Shown here piece after piece: positions 8,347 to 17,045 of a DNA stretch of 64,000 nucleotides. The DNA is from Intestinibacter sp964449895 (GTDB taxonomy: Bacteria > Bacillota > Clostridia > Peptostreptococcales > Peptostreptococcaceae): positions 1-64,000 of the forward strand of contig CAYVBY010000002.1 in the NCBI GenBank assembly GCA_964449895.1, given 5' to 3'. Below the pieces are notes generated by a model. It ran no database searches. It was given only the letters and a program-made list of their open reading frames with translations, and was not told the origin of the DNA. The first letter of the stretch is position 1; each line of letters opens with the position of its first letter. A program made the translations under genes and the position numbers.

Positions 8347-8620
8347 ATGGTCCTCCAAAATATCAAACTCTTAAAAATCTTTCTTGCTTTAACTTTGATT
8401 ATAATTATTAACTATTTTTTTAAATTTAAACATCTAAATATAAATTTTTTAAACTAATTTAAATATTTCATAGGATGAAACTGTTGATTTTTAGCCATTT
8501 TGTAAAAAAATAAAAAAATCATTAAAAAGTATTAATATTATACTTGATTTTTATTTCTGTTTCTGTTAGAATTTAATATGTTGACGATGAGAATAATAAA
8601 AATTACGGGAGGTGAACAGA
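8347..8620. other. Divergent intergenic region gpr / rpsT
   Basis: 274 bp between divergent genes, very AT-rich. It holds the rpsT promoter (8544-8572) and ribosome site. I see no clear forespore (SigF/SigG) promoter for gpr by eye. Confidence 0.6.
8544..8572 (+). promoter_or_regulatory. rpsT promoter
   Basis: TTGATT (8544-8549), 17-bp spacer, TAGAAT (8567-8572), 49 bp upstream of the rpsT start. Confidence 0.65.
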
Positions 8621-8887
8621 TTGGCAAATATAAAATCTGCGAAAAAAAGAATAAAAGTTATCGATAAAAAAACTGCTTTAAACAGAGTTAGAAAATCACA
8701 AGTTAAAACAGCTATAAGAAGATTTGAAGAAGCTGTAAGTGCTGGTAACGTTGAAGAAGCTACAGCAAGATTCCAATACGCTCAAAAGAAAATATCTCAA
8801 GTTGCTTCTAAAGGAACTATACACAAAAACGCTGCTGCTAGAAAAGTAGCTAAATTAGCTCAAAAATTAAACTCTATGAACGCTTAA
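8621..8887 (+). CDS. rpsT: 30S ribosomal protein S20
   Basis: Small basic 16S rRNA-binding protein of the 30S subunit. The sequence ANIKSAKKRIKVIDKKTALNRVRKS and the alanine/lysine-rich helices are diagnostic. The start is a TTG at 8621 (product begins MANIKSAKK), eight bases after GGAGG; the frame stays open to a GTG at 8612 that overlaps the ribosome site. It gives 88 residues, normal length. It is monocistronic, one of few plus-strand genes here, with its own promoter and terminator. Confidence 0.97.
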   Translation: MANIKSAKKRIKVIDKKTALNRVRKSQVKTAIRRFEEAVSAGNVEEATARFQYAQKKISQVASKGTIHKNAAARKVAKLAQKLNSMNA

Positions 8888-8913
8888 TAAGAAGTTTAAT
8901 TTGTGCATAAATC

Positions 8914-8950
8914 AAGTCCTTGATTAATTTCAAGGGCTTTTTATTTTTTT
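8914..8950 (+). terminator. rpsT terminator
   Basis: Ten-pair stem AAGTCCTTGA / TCAAGGGCTT (8914-8923, 8930-8939; one G-T pair) followed by a T-rich run. Confidence 0.9.
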
Positions 8951-8962
8951 AATAATTTTTGT

Positions 8963-8998
8963 AAAAAAATAATCTTCCAAATATTATTTCGGAAGATT
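8963..8998 (-). terminator. holA terminator
   Basis: Stem AATCTTCC / GGAAGATT (8971-8978, 8991-8998) followed on the minus strand by a run of seven T. It abuts the holA stop codon. Confidence 0.85.
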
Positions 8999-10045
8999 TT
9001 AACTTACTCTTCTTTGACAGTACTTACTAACAAGCATCTCTATTGCTAAAGTATCTCTCATAAGACCATTTTTTATTTTATAATCACTTTCTAATATGTA
9101 ATTTAACATATCTATTATCATACTCTCTGTAAAATTTCTACTTATTTTTATAGATTTATTTATTATAAATGAAGAAATACCTAATTTTTCAGCCATTTCT
9201 TTACTATTTAATCCTTTATTTAAAAAAGCTTTTACTTGAATCACAGTTTTAAATTGTTTACTTATCATTGAAAATATACCTAAAACAGATTCTCCTTCTT
9301 TAATCATTTCATTTAAAATTGTTATAGCAGTTTGAGAATTTTTTTCTCCAATACAATCTATCAATTTAAAAATGTCATTTTCTATTTTCTTTTGCGAAAG
9401 TCTATCTATTATTTCATTAGTAACCTTTGTTTTAGTTCCTGCAAAAGAACTTATCTTTTTTATTTCATTATCTATATCTGATAAAGTACAATCAGCCTTT
9501 TTATATTTGTATCCAGTAGATTCTATAAAATACATAACTTGAGCATTTTCTATCATCACATTATTTTCATCGAATTTTCTTCTAGTCCACTTAAATAACT
9601 CCATATCAGATATTTTTTCACAGTTAAATACTAAGCCATTTTTTTTGACTTTATTTACCAAACTTTTTTTGTAGTCCATTTCTCCATAAACTACAAAAAC
9701 TAAAACTGTAGTATCTGGTATATTTTCTAGATGTTCTATAAATGCTTTTTCATCTTTATCAGAAAAATTCTTTTTCTTTCCTTTTAATAGAAGTTCAAAA
9801 TCTTTAACTATTACTATTTTTCTTTCATCCATAAAAGGAAGTGTCTCTATAGCACTTAAAAGTTGATCTAACATAATTTCTTTTCCATCTAGTATATCTA
9901 AATTAAAGTCAATCATACTTTCATTTAAAGTTCCTTTTAATAAATTTATAGTATTATTGATTAGATAATGCTCTCTTCCATGAAAAATATAAATTTTTTC
10001 AAAGTTTTTACTTTTTATATTATTAACTATATCCTTGTACTTCAT
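8999..10045 (-). CDS. holA: DNA polymerase III delta subunit
   Basis: Clamp-loader subunit that opens the beta clamp. The 348-residue product has the HolA N-terminal region (IYIFHGREHYLINN), LPFMDERKIVIVKDFELL and a C-terminal helical domain, all normal for the family. Its ATG at 10045 lies inside the end of comEC (23-bp overlap) with an AAAGGAG site within comEC, so translation is probably coupled. The holA-comEC arrangement is common in Firmicutes. Confidence 0.94.
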   Translation of the reverse strand: MKYKDIVNNIKSKNFEKIYIFHGREHYLINNTINLLKGTLNESMIDFNLDILDGKEIMLDQLLSAIETLPFMDERKIVIVKDFELLLKGKKKNFSDKDEKAFIEHLENIPDTTVLVFVVYGEMDYKKSLVNKVKKNGLVFNCEKISDMELFKWTRRKFDENNVMIENAQVMYFIESTGYKYKKADCTLSDIDNEIKKISSFAGTKTKVTNEIIDRLSQKKIENDIFKLIDCIGEKNSQTAITILNEMIKEGESVLGIFSMISKQFKTVIQVKAFLNKGLNSKEMAEKLGISSFIINKSIKISRNFTESMIIDMLNYILESDYKIKNGLMRDTLAIEMLVSKYCQRRVS

Positions 10046-11279
10046 TTTTTTGCTCCTTTATTGTTTTAATTTCTTTATATATCATATATGAAAAAACTAA
10101 AACATAATAAACTATTACATATTTAAGATTAGAATTTTCAACCTCAATATATCCTATTTCTATTTTACTCAACTTATCCAATATATAATATACCATATTA
10201 ATTAAACTTTTGTTTATATAAACTATAATTTTTGTAATATTTAAGCTAATTTCAAAAAATAAAATACTAAAAATACTTAAATTCATTATAATTCCTATAA
10301 ACGGTATTATAACAATATTTCCTAAAATAGATAAAATAGGTATTCCTTTAAATATATAATACACTATAGGAATAGTTAAAATATTTGATGATACTGTCAT
10401 GGATATTATATCAAATTTTAATTTTGACTTTACCATTTTATTAAAATACAAAATAGATAATGTAGCTAAAAAAGACAATTGAAAACTTACATTATATATA
10501 GTATACATATTATCAATTATTAATAAACTAGCAATTAATGATAAAGTCGTTATTCCATCTCTTTTTTTAAATAAAAAAACAGCTAAATACATAATAACTA
10601 CAAACGCAACTGCCCTCGTTACAGAAGGTGAAAATCCTACCATTATACTATATAAAAGCATTATTATAGTCAAAATAACTAATTTATATATTTTGTTTAT
10701 TCCTCTTATTATATAAGCAATTAATATGCATATTATATTTGTATGCATCCCTGAAATTGCTATTATATGGCTTGTTCCAGTCCTTGAAAACATTTCATTT
10801 TCCTCATCTGTCAAATCTTCTTTTATTCCTAATAAAAAAGAATTTATAAAATTTGATGTATCTTTATATAAATACCTAAAAGTATTTCTCATATACATCT
10901 TAAATCTTCCTATATATGTGTAGAATTTATTTTGTCCTAATATTTCAAAATAATTTAAATATGCTACTCCTTTGTAACCACAACTTTTTATATATCTACC
11001 GTAATCAAAATCATCAAGATTCATTTTGTCTAAATCTTTTATTTTTATGTCTAGTTTGACTATTTGACCTATTTTTAAATCGTATTCCCTTTTATAATCA
11101 CTTATTAAATATCCATCCACTATATATTGGTTATATCTATCTTTTTCTTTTTTATCTTTTATAACTCCAGTTATAGTTATATTCATATCATTATAAATAT
11201 TATCTAATGGTTTATCTTTAGTTCCTAAAAAAGCCAAAATTAATACTATTATAAAAATCCATAATAAAGGTCGTCTCAA
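10023..11279 (-). CDS. comEC: ComEC/Rec2-type DNA-uptake channel without hydrolase domain
   Basis: Membrane channel of natural transformation. Two N-terminal hydrophobic segments flank a DUF4131-like domain (about residues 20-110), then the competence domain with FLLGIKEDLTDEE and the signature GTSHIIAISGMH, and several membrane helices to the end. It ends at about 418 residues with no metallo-beta-lactamase domain, whereas B. subtilis ComEC is much longer and carries one. A separate lipoprotein at 15257-16090 encodes a domain of that type. The start is a TTG at 11279 with AGGAGG six bases upstream; the frame to 11294 runs through the ribosome site. It overlaps holA. Transformation capability is not shown by this alone. 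Confidence 0.88.
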   Translation of the reverse strand: MRRPLLWIFIIVLILAFLGTKDKPLDNIYNDMNITITGVIKDKKEKDRYNQYIVDGYLISDYKREYDLKIGQIVKLDIKIKDLDKMNLDDFDYGRYIKSCGYKGVAYLNYFEILGQNKFYTYIGRFKMYMRNTFRYLYKDTSNFINSFLLGIKEDLTDEENEMFSRTGTSHIIAISGMHTNIICILIAYIIRGINKIYKLVILTIIMLLYSIMVGFSPSVTRAVAFVVIMYLAVFLFKKRDGITTLSLIASLLIIDNMYTIYNVSFQLSFLATLSILYFNKMVKSKLKFDIISMTVSSNILTIPIVYYIFKGIPILSILGNIVIIPFIGIIMNLSIFSILFFEISLNITKIIVYINKSLINMVYYILDKLSKIEIGYIEVENSNLKYVIVYYVLVFSYMIYKEIKTIKEQKNEVQGYS

Positions 11280-11334
11280 AATACACCTCCTCAAAATATT
11301 TTTTATATTATTGACTTTATTTTTATTTTATACA

Positions 11335-11369
11335 CAAAAATGGCGAGCAAAAATATATTTTCACTCGCC
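11335..11369 (-). terminator. Terminator of the aminotransferase gene
   Basis: GC-rich stem GGCGAG / CTCGCC (11342-11347, 11364-11369) with flanking A/T arms and a T-run on the minus strand exit. Confidence 0.85.
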
Positions 11370-11376
11370 GTTTTTA

Positions 11377-12564
11377 TTATTTCATTTCAGATTTTATAAC
11401 TGCTGCTATTCTCTTTATACCTTCTACTATTCTTTCTTCATCCATATTTGAATAATTCAATCTAAAGCTATCAGATCTAGTTCTTCCTGGATAGAAAGCA
11501 ACTCCTGGAACATAAGCTACATTGTTTTCTATACATTTTTTCATCATTTCAGTAGTATTTATATAATCAGGAACTGTAACCCACATAAATAATCCACCTT
11601 CTGGATGTGTCCATGTAACTCCTTTTGGGAATTCTTCTTCTATTGTTTTTATCATTAAATCTCTACGTTTTTTGTATAACTGTCTTATTTTTACAACATG
11701 TGCATCTAAATCAAAATCTTCTATATATTGACTAACTTCAAGTTGTGAAATTGTTGAAGTTTGTAAGTCTGCATCTTCTTTACATTTTATGTATTTAGCA
11801 AGTATTTCCTTGTCTGCACAAGCCCATCCTAATCTATATCCTGGACATAGTATTTTAGAAAAAGTGCCTAAATAAACTACATAACCTTCTTTATCTAAAG
11901 ATTTTATTGAAGGTAAAAACTCTCCTTCATATCTTAATTCACCATAAGGATTATCTTCTATTGCAACTACCTTATATTTAGTTATTAACTCAACAAATTT
12001 TTTACGTTTTTCAAGTGGCCAAGTTCTACCAGTTGGATTTTGGAAATCAGGTATAACATATATCATTTTTACCCTATCTGTAGTAGCTAAGATTTTTTCT
12101 AAAGCCTCCATATTCATACCATCTTCATCAGTTTCAACTTCTATATATTTTGGGCCATATCCATTAAATGCGTTTAATGCTCCTAAATAAGTAGGACTTT
12201 CACATAATATTATATCCCCTTCATCTATAAATATTTTAGCTGAAAATTCTAATAATTGTTGAGATCCACTAGTTATTAATATTTCATCACAAGTTAAATT
12301 CGTATTTTGCTTTTCATTCATTCTATCTGCTATTTGTTGTCTAAATTTTTCAAATCCTTGTGCAGAAGAATATTGAAGAGCAACAGCCCCTTGCTCATCA
12401 AATACTTTGTTAGCTGATTTTCTCATATCTTCTACTGGAAATAATTCTGGCGCAGGTAATCCTCCTGCAAAAGATATTATTTCTGGTTTTCCTGTTAGGG
12501 CTAGTATATCACTTATTTCAGATTTAGTTTCGCCCATCATTCTTCTTGCATATTTTACTTCCAT
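11377..12564 (-). CDS. PLP-dependent aminotransferase (class I/II, LysN/2-aminoadipate type)
   Basis: Fold-type I aminotransferase of 395 residues, cytosolic. Visible motifs are SFAGGLPAPELFP (N-terminal substrate region), SGSQQ (99-103), NPTG (176-179), DNPYGELRY (204-212) and the PLP lysine K237 in GTFSKILCPGYRLGW. The arginine that binds the substrate carboxylate is in the C-terminal SFRLNYSN. The overall pattern resembles 2-aminoadipate/aromatic/branched-chain aminotransferases of the MocR-free class; the substrate cannot be read from the sequence. It is single, with its own terminator. Confidence 0.85.
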   Translation of the reverse strand: MEVKYARRMMGETKSEISDILALTGKPEIISFAGGLPAPELFPVEDMRKSANKVFDEQGAVALQYSSAQGFEKFRQQIADRMNEKQNTNLTCDEILITSGSQQLLEFSAKIFIDEGDIILCESPTYLGALNAFNGYGPKYIEVETDEDGMNMEALEKILATTDRVKMIYVIPDFQNPTGRTWPLEKRKKFVELITKYKVVAIEDNPYGELRYEGEFLPSIKSLDKEGYVVYLGTFSKILCPGYRLGWACADKEILAKYIKCKEDADLQTSTISQLEVSQYIEDFDLDAHVVKIRQLYKKRRDLMIKTIEEEFPKGVTWTHPEGGLFMWVTVPDYINTTEMMKKCIENNVAYVPGVAFYPGRTRSDSFRLNYSNMDEERIVEGIKRIAAVIKSEMK

Positions 12565-12883
12565 TCATATCACCCCAGTTATTTTTATATCTTTATTTAT
12601 CTATTTAATAACTAATTATATAATGTTTTTTTTAATAATTCATTGTAATATATTATTTTTATATAAAAATTTTTCTATTTTTTGGCAAATTTCAGATTTT
12701 TCCGTATTTTTAAAATTTATATTATAAATAAATTTTTATTTTAAATATTTTTTAAAAAAGTAAATTTCTTCAATTATAAAAATAAGGTATAGGTTTATTT
12801 TAACAACCTATACCTTAAAAAATTATCATATAAAAATCTTTATAGAAAAAATTTCAAACTATCTAAAGTTCATATTATTTATA
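12565..12883. other. Intergenic region, 319 bp
   Basis: AT-rich, no gene seen. It holds the terminator of the Eis-like gene (12775-12816) and must contain the aminotransferase promoter, which I cannot assign with confidence. Confidence 0.55.
12775..12816 (-). terminator. Terminator of the Eis-like acetyltransferase operon
   Basis: Perfect 12-bp stem AAGGTATAGGTT / AACCTATACCTT (12784-12795, 12805-12816), followed on the minus strand by ATTTTTATAA. Confidence 0.88.
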
Positions 12884-14056
12884 CTAAACAAGTTCATCTA
12901 TATAATTATATTTTTTTTCAAATAAAATATTTAAAATTTCTTTTTCTTCTATTGAAGTATCAATCTCGTTTATTGTAAAAATTTCATCTACACTTAAATA
13001 AGAAAATGCTAACTGGGATATAGAATTTATATCTAATTCTATATTATAATTTTCTTCTATTTTATCAATATTTATAGTATTATTTAATACTGAAATTTTA
13101 AACACTCCATCATTTTCTTTTATATATTTGTCTCTAACTTTTATATTAATACTTTTTCCATTTATATTTTTTAGTTTATCAATATCTATATTTAGAGTTT
13201 GAAAATATTTTTTTAAATTTATAACTCTTCCTGCCATGAATGGAACTAGTTTCATTTCACAAGTTTTTAAATTTGGAATTATAAACCTTATACTATCATT
13301 AATAGGTGTATTTATAATAGTGTTTTTGCATTGAGTATTGTGGTTATATATAAAAGCTAACATTGATTTTAATGAAGATATACTATTGTATATTAATTCT
13401 CTCACTATAAAAGTATTGTTATTTATATAATAAGCTATATATCCTTTATTACCTTCATCTTCATAAATATATACATAACCATTTTCACATTCTATTTCAT
13501 TTATAAAATTTGAAAAATATTCTTCATTTCTTAAAGTATATCCATTTAAAGAATTCATAGCCTCAAAATAAATACCTGATAAAACTTTAGTATCACATTT
13601 AGTAGCTTTTTTTAATCTAGAATTTAACTTAAATACACAAAGTTCTTGTGTATTTATATTGTACTCAATTTGATCATAGCAATGTTCAAATCCATATTTT
13701 TTGTATAATCTATAATCTATAGCCATTAATAAAGATACTACTTCTCCTCTTTTGTAAAGTTCGCTTAAAGTATGTATCATTAATTTTTTCATGTATCCAA
13801 GACCTCTAATTTCAGGTTTTGATGAAACTCCAACTACATAAGACACATTATAGTCATTGTTTCTTAGTCTTATACTATGTTTATTTAATTGAAGTGAAGA
13901 TAAGAGTTCATTATCTTCTTCTATTACTATAGTATTTTTTTCGTCGTATATATTTTCAAAATAATAATTTACAAATTCTAACGTATCTTCAAAACAATAA
14001 TTCCATAGAGAAATTACTTGTTGTTTATCAGATTTTTTTGCATATCTAATATCCAA
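12884..14056 (-). CDS. GNAT acetyltransferase, Eis-like
   Basis: A 390-residue protein built like the Eis family. It has an N-terminal GNAT domain (VVGVSSKPEIRGLGYMKKLMIHTL, acetyl-CoA loop RGLGYM), a second degenerate GNAT half (about 155-290) and a C-terminal sterol-carrier-like domain (about 300-390). Eis relatives acetylate amines, including aminoglycosides, but most members have no known substrate, so no resistance is inferred. The start is a TTG at 14056 directly after the stop of the upstream gene, with GGGAGG inside that gene's end: tight translational coupling with the DUF2156 protein. Confidence 0.82.
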   Translation of the reverse strand: MDIRYAKKSDKQQVISLWNYCFEDTLEFVNYYFENIYDEKNTIVIEEDNELLSSLQLNKHSIRLRNNDYNVSYVVGVSSKPEIRGLGYMKKLMIHTLSELYKRGEVVSLLMAIDYRLYKKYGFEHCYDQIEYNINTQELCVFKLNSRLKKATKCDTKVLSGIYFEAMNSLNGYTLRNEEYFSNFINEIECENGYVYIYEDEGNKGYIAYYINNNTFIVRELIYNSISSLKSMLAFIYNHNTQCKNTIINTPINDSIRFIIPNLKTCEMKLVPFMAGRVINLKKYFQTLNIDIDKLKNINGKSINIKVRDKYIKENDGVFKISVLNNTINIDKIEENYNIELDINSISQLAFSYLSVDEIFTINEIDTSIEEKEILNILFEKKYNYIDELV

Positions 14057-15055
14057 TTAGTTAGCCTCCCTAACAGTATATTTTTCAACAAATCTACATG
14101 GATAGTAAGATAATTTAGCCTTTCTAAGACCCTCAATACCCATATCTTCTTCTCTATTTACAAATTCTACATTTGGAAACTCATTTACTAAAAATTGTTG
14201 ATTTATATAAGGATATAGACCTCTTATAGATGGATTTGCTTTTTCTATATGAATTAGTGCCATATTTTCATTTATTAATTCTCCCATAGTAAAAGCTTCT
14301 AATTGACCATCTATAAAAATTCCAGCTATCTTTAATTTGTCTGATATTTTATCGTAACTATTAAATAATTTAATAATTCCGTAGCGTTCATCATCCATTC
14401 CTTCACTTGATTCGTCATTTGAGTCTTTTCCTTCTGCCCATTTATCTAAAAGCTCTAAACATTTATTAAAGTCATTTTTATTAAGTAATCTATATTCGAA
14501 TCTTCCTTCATATTCATTTAAGAAATAATTTATATGATTTCTTTTTTTGCTCATTTTTCTACCTTTTAGAGTTCTCAGGCGCTCTCCCTCATATACATAA
14601 TCAAATATATCTCTTTCTGCTATATACTCAAATCTATCTCCATAATTTTCTTTTAAATAATCTACAACTTCTTCAGTTATGCCTCTTAAAAAGAATTCTA
14701 TATCACTTTTTTCAAAATAATTTAGTACAAAGTCAATTACTCTAGGTAAATCTTCTTTTTTGGCAAGTGGTAATATAGAAAATAAATCTCCTTCATATTC
14801 ACCTACTAAAACAGCAAATTTATCTCCTATATAATAAGCTGTTTTGTATGCATGTTGCCACATATATAATGTATTAAAACAATATTCACAAGCTTCGTAA
14901 TCTACTAAATCAAAATATGGGTTTAGTATTTCTCTATCTTCTATTTTTATTTCTTTAAATTCAGGTCCAAAGTCATTTGAATTTTTATTAATTATATTTT
15001 CAAAAATATGACTTGAATGTTGTTTTTGTTCTATGGTTATATCTTTAACTAACAT
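14057..15055 (-). CDS. DUF2156 (phosphatidylglycerol lysyltransferase C-terminal-like) protein
   Basis: A 332-residue soluble protein with the DUF2156 fold: tandem GNAT-like domains like the catalytic part of MprF, without the membrane flippase part. Typical stretches are EACEYCFNTLYMWQHAY, LRGITEEVVDYL, GRKMSKKRNHINYFL, FTMGELI and IHIEKANPSIRGLYPYINQQF. Family members may move aminoacyl groups from tRNA; the acceptor is unknown and the lack of membrane helices argues against a complete MprF role. First gene of a two-gene operon with the Eis-like gene. AGGAGG precedes the ATG. Confidence 0.82.
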   Translation of the reverse strand: MLVKDITIEQKQHSSHIFENIINKNSNDFGPEFKEIKIEDREILNPYFDLVDYEACEYCFNTLYMWQHAYKTAYYIGDKFAVLVGEYEGDLFSILPLAKKEDLPRVIDFVLNYFEKSDIEFFLRGITEEVVDYLKENYGDRFEYIAERDIFDYVYEGERLRTLKGRKMSKKRNHINYFLNEYEGRFEYRLLNKNDFNKCLELLDKWAEGKDSNDESSEGMDDERYGIIKLFNSYDKISDKLKIAGIFIDGQLEAFTMGELINENMALIHIEKANPSIRGLYPYINQQFLVNEFPNVEFVNREEDMGIEGLRKAKLSYYPCRFVEKYTVREAN

Positions 15056-15256
15056 AATGCCTCCTATTATAAATTATCTATTTCCCAAATTGAAGTATTA
15101 ATTAATAAAATCATCCCATTAATTATTTTATTAATAATTTTTTATTTAAATGTATTTATTTTTATTTTATTGTCAAAATTATTACTAATATATATCAATA
15201 TTTTATTTTACCCAAAATAAAATTTAATAAACATATACTTTTATGGAGTGATTTAT
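15056..15256. other. Divergent intergenic region with an inverted repeat
   Basis: 201 bp between divergent genes. Contains a perfect 11-bp inverted repeat ATTAATAAAAT / ATTTTATTAAT (15101-15111, 15125-15135), A/T only, which may be structural or chance in this composition. No promoter assigned. Confidence 0.4.
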
Positions 15257-16090
15257 TTGAACAAAAAAATTTTAATTTTTTTCCTTATTATAATAACACT
15301 TTTTGTCGGTTGTGACAAAAGATATGATTTTAGCATCCACATAATAGATGTTGGGCAAGCTGACTGTATCTTAATCCAAACACCATCAAACAAAAATATG
15401 TTAATAGATGGTGGAGATGAAGATAGCTCTAAAATAATAAAATCTTACCTAAAAAGTAAAAAGGTAAAAAATTTAGATATAGTTGTTGCAACTCATCTAG
15501 ATAGTGATCATATCGGTAGTTTAGACTATATAATTGATCACTTTAATGTAAAAAATTTATATACACCTAACCAAGTTTACGAAAGTGAATCTTACAATAA
15601 TTTAATCGACTCCTGCAATAAAAAAAATCTAAAAATACAATTTTTATCTAAAGATAATTCTCTACATTTAGATAAATACTCTAAAATCGAAGTTTTAAGC
15701 CCTAGCTATATAACAGACGATAATAATGCAAACTCTATTGTACTAAACATAAATTATAAAAACAACAATTTTTTATTTACAGGAGATTGTGAAATTCAAA
15801 ATGAAATAGAAATGATAAATTCTTTTGAACTAGAGGATATAGATTTTCTTAAAGTAGCACATCACGGTAGTAATACTTCAAGTTCTTTAGATTTTTTGAA
15901 AGAAATTACACCTGATGTAGCAGTAATTTCCTGTGGATACAAAAATAAATACGGTCATCCTCACAAATCAACTTTAGCTAATTTAAAGGATGTAGATGCT
16001 AAAATTTATAGAACTGATACAAATGGAAGTATGGTATTTTTCTCTGACGGAGATAGAATTTATACTAAAGTAAAATATAAATCCGAATAA
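15257..16090 (+). CDS. ComEC-like metallo-beta-lactamase lipoprotein
   Basis: Predicted surface lipoprotein. The N-terminal hydrophobic stretch ends in LFVGC, a lipobox with the Cys about 18 residues in. A metallo-beta-lactamase domain follows: DVGQADCILIQ, DGGDE, the metal motif THLDSDHIGS, FTGDCE, VAHHGSNTS and GHPHKSTL. This pattern (DVGQGD... THxDxDH... HHGS) is that of the C-terminal hydrolase domain of ComEC and related secreted nucleases. The start is a TTG at 15257, eight bases after GGAG. The ComEC in this window lacks this domain, so it may supply the missing nuclease activity on the outer membrane face. Confidence 0.82.
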   Translation: MNKKILIFFLIIITLFVGCDKRYDFSIHIIDVGQADCILIQTPSNKNMLIDGGDEDSSKIIKSYLKSKKVKNLDIVVATHLDSDHIGSLDYIIDHFNVKNLYTPNQVYESESYNNLIDSCNKKNLKIQFLSKDNSLHLDKYSKIEVLSPSYITDDNNANSIVLNINYKNNNFLFTGDCEIQNEIEMINSFELEDIDFLKVAHHGSNTSSSLDFLKEITPDVAVISCGYKNKYGHPHKSTLANLKDVDAKIYRTDTNGSMVFFSDGDRIYTKVKYKSE

Positions 16091-16168
16091 AGAAATCTTT
16101 ATTTTAAAGTTCTTTAAAATATGTAAATTACTTTCAAACTCATTGATAAAAATTATAATTATCCATAA

Positions 16169-16203
16169 TTTTTAAGTAAATATAATTTTCATATACTATA
16201 AAA
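16169..16203 (-). repeat. Dispersed intergenic repeat, copy A
   Basis: Minus-strand match to an AT-rich motif of about 38 bp found six times here (core TAGGAAATTATATTCATTT). This copy reads TATAGTATATGAAAATTATA then TTTACTTAAAAATT. It starts where the adjoining terminator hairpin ends. Confidence 0.65.
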
Positions 16204-16250
16204 ATAGAGTATTATATTATGCCAATTAGCATTTATAATACTCTATCTTA
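16204..16250. terminator. Bidirectional terminator between convergent genes
   Basis: Perfect 13-bp stem ATAGAGTATTATA / TATAATACTCTAT (16204-16216, 16234-16246), T-rich on both exits. It serves the lipoprotein gene (plus) and the dehydratase-activase gene (minus). Confidence 0.85.
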
Positions 16251-16262
16251 TTTTAAAAGCTT

Positions 16263-17018
16263 TTATTTGTAACCTATAATAGCAGCTCCAAGTGCTCCTA
16301 TCATTTGAGCATCTTCTGCTACAAATATCTTTTTATTTAAACCTTTTTCTAGCATTTTTACTAGTTCTTTACTTTGAGCTAAGCCTCCTGTAAAAGCTAT
16401 CTCTTCTTTTATTTCAGCTTTATTAAGTAAAGATATTCCTTTATTTGATATAGACTTTAATATACCTGCAGCAATCCTTTCTTTAGGAACTTCTTTAGCT
16501 AAAAGACTTATAATCTCAGATTCTGCAAATACTGTACACATACTAGATATATTTTCCGGAGTTGCACCTTTTGCAAGTTCATCTATATTTTCTATATCAT
16601 TATCTAACTTATTAGATGTTATTTCTAAAAACTTTCCAGTTCCTGCTGCACATTTATCATTCATAATAAAATTAACAACACTTCCATTTTCATCAAGGTT
16701 TATAACTTTACTATCTTGTCCTCCTATATCTAATATAGTCCTTATATTTTTATTTAAAAAGAATATTCCTTTAGTATGACATGTTATTTCTGTTACTTTT
16801 TTATCTGCAAAATCCATACTAACTCTGCCATATCCTGTACCTATTACTTTTTTGATTTCACTCTTGTCTATATTTTCTAATAACATATTATAAACTTGAT
16901 TTGAAGTATTTTTAGGACTAGAACCTGTTGGAATTATTATTTTTTTTACTATATTTTTCCCATCAAATAATACTCCCTTTGTAGCAACAGATCCAGAATC
17001 TATACCAATGCTATACAT
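16263..17018 (-). CDS. ATP-dependent activator of a 2-hydroxyacyl-CoA dehydratase/double-cubane type protein
   Basis: A 251-residue ASKHA-fold ATPase of the HgdC/BadF/BcrD/YjiL family, which uses ATP hydrolysis to drive low-potential electrons into a partner iron-sulfur protein. Seen: GIDSGSVATKG (residues 5-15), DIGGQDSK (97-104), C123 in DKCAAGTGKF and C161 in SSMCTVFAESE. These are the two Cys per subunit that hold one [4Fe-4S] cluster between subunits in known activators. GGLAQS and GALGAA complete the nucleotide site. It lies 27 bp downstream of its probable partner. Confidence 0.9.
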   Translation of the reverse strand: MYSIGIDSGSVATKGVLFDGKNIVKKIIIPTGSSPKNTSNQVYNMLLENIDKSEIKKVIGTGYGRVSMDFADKKVTEITCHTKGIFFLNKNIRTILDIGGQDSKVINLDENGSVVNFIMNDKCAAGTGKFLEITSNKLDNDIENIDELAKGATPENISSMCTVFAESEIISLLAKEVPKERIAAGILKSISNKGISLLNKAEIKEEIAFTGGLAQSKELVKMLEKGLNKKIFVAEDAQMIGALGAAIIGYK

Positions 17019-17045
17019 AAATTTCCTCCAATATATTTAGATCTT

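Noticed and set aside
8347..8620. Forespore (SigG/SigF) promoter for gpr
   Set aside because: Expected from family knowledge, but I could not find a convincing -35/-10 pair by eye in this AT-rich stretch.
12407..12727. 106-codon plus-strand frame upstream of the aminotransferase
   Set aside because: Half is antisense to the aminotransferase gene and the rest is AT-rich intergenic DNA giving a Phe/Ile-rich sequence; no ribosome site.
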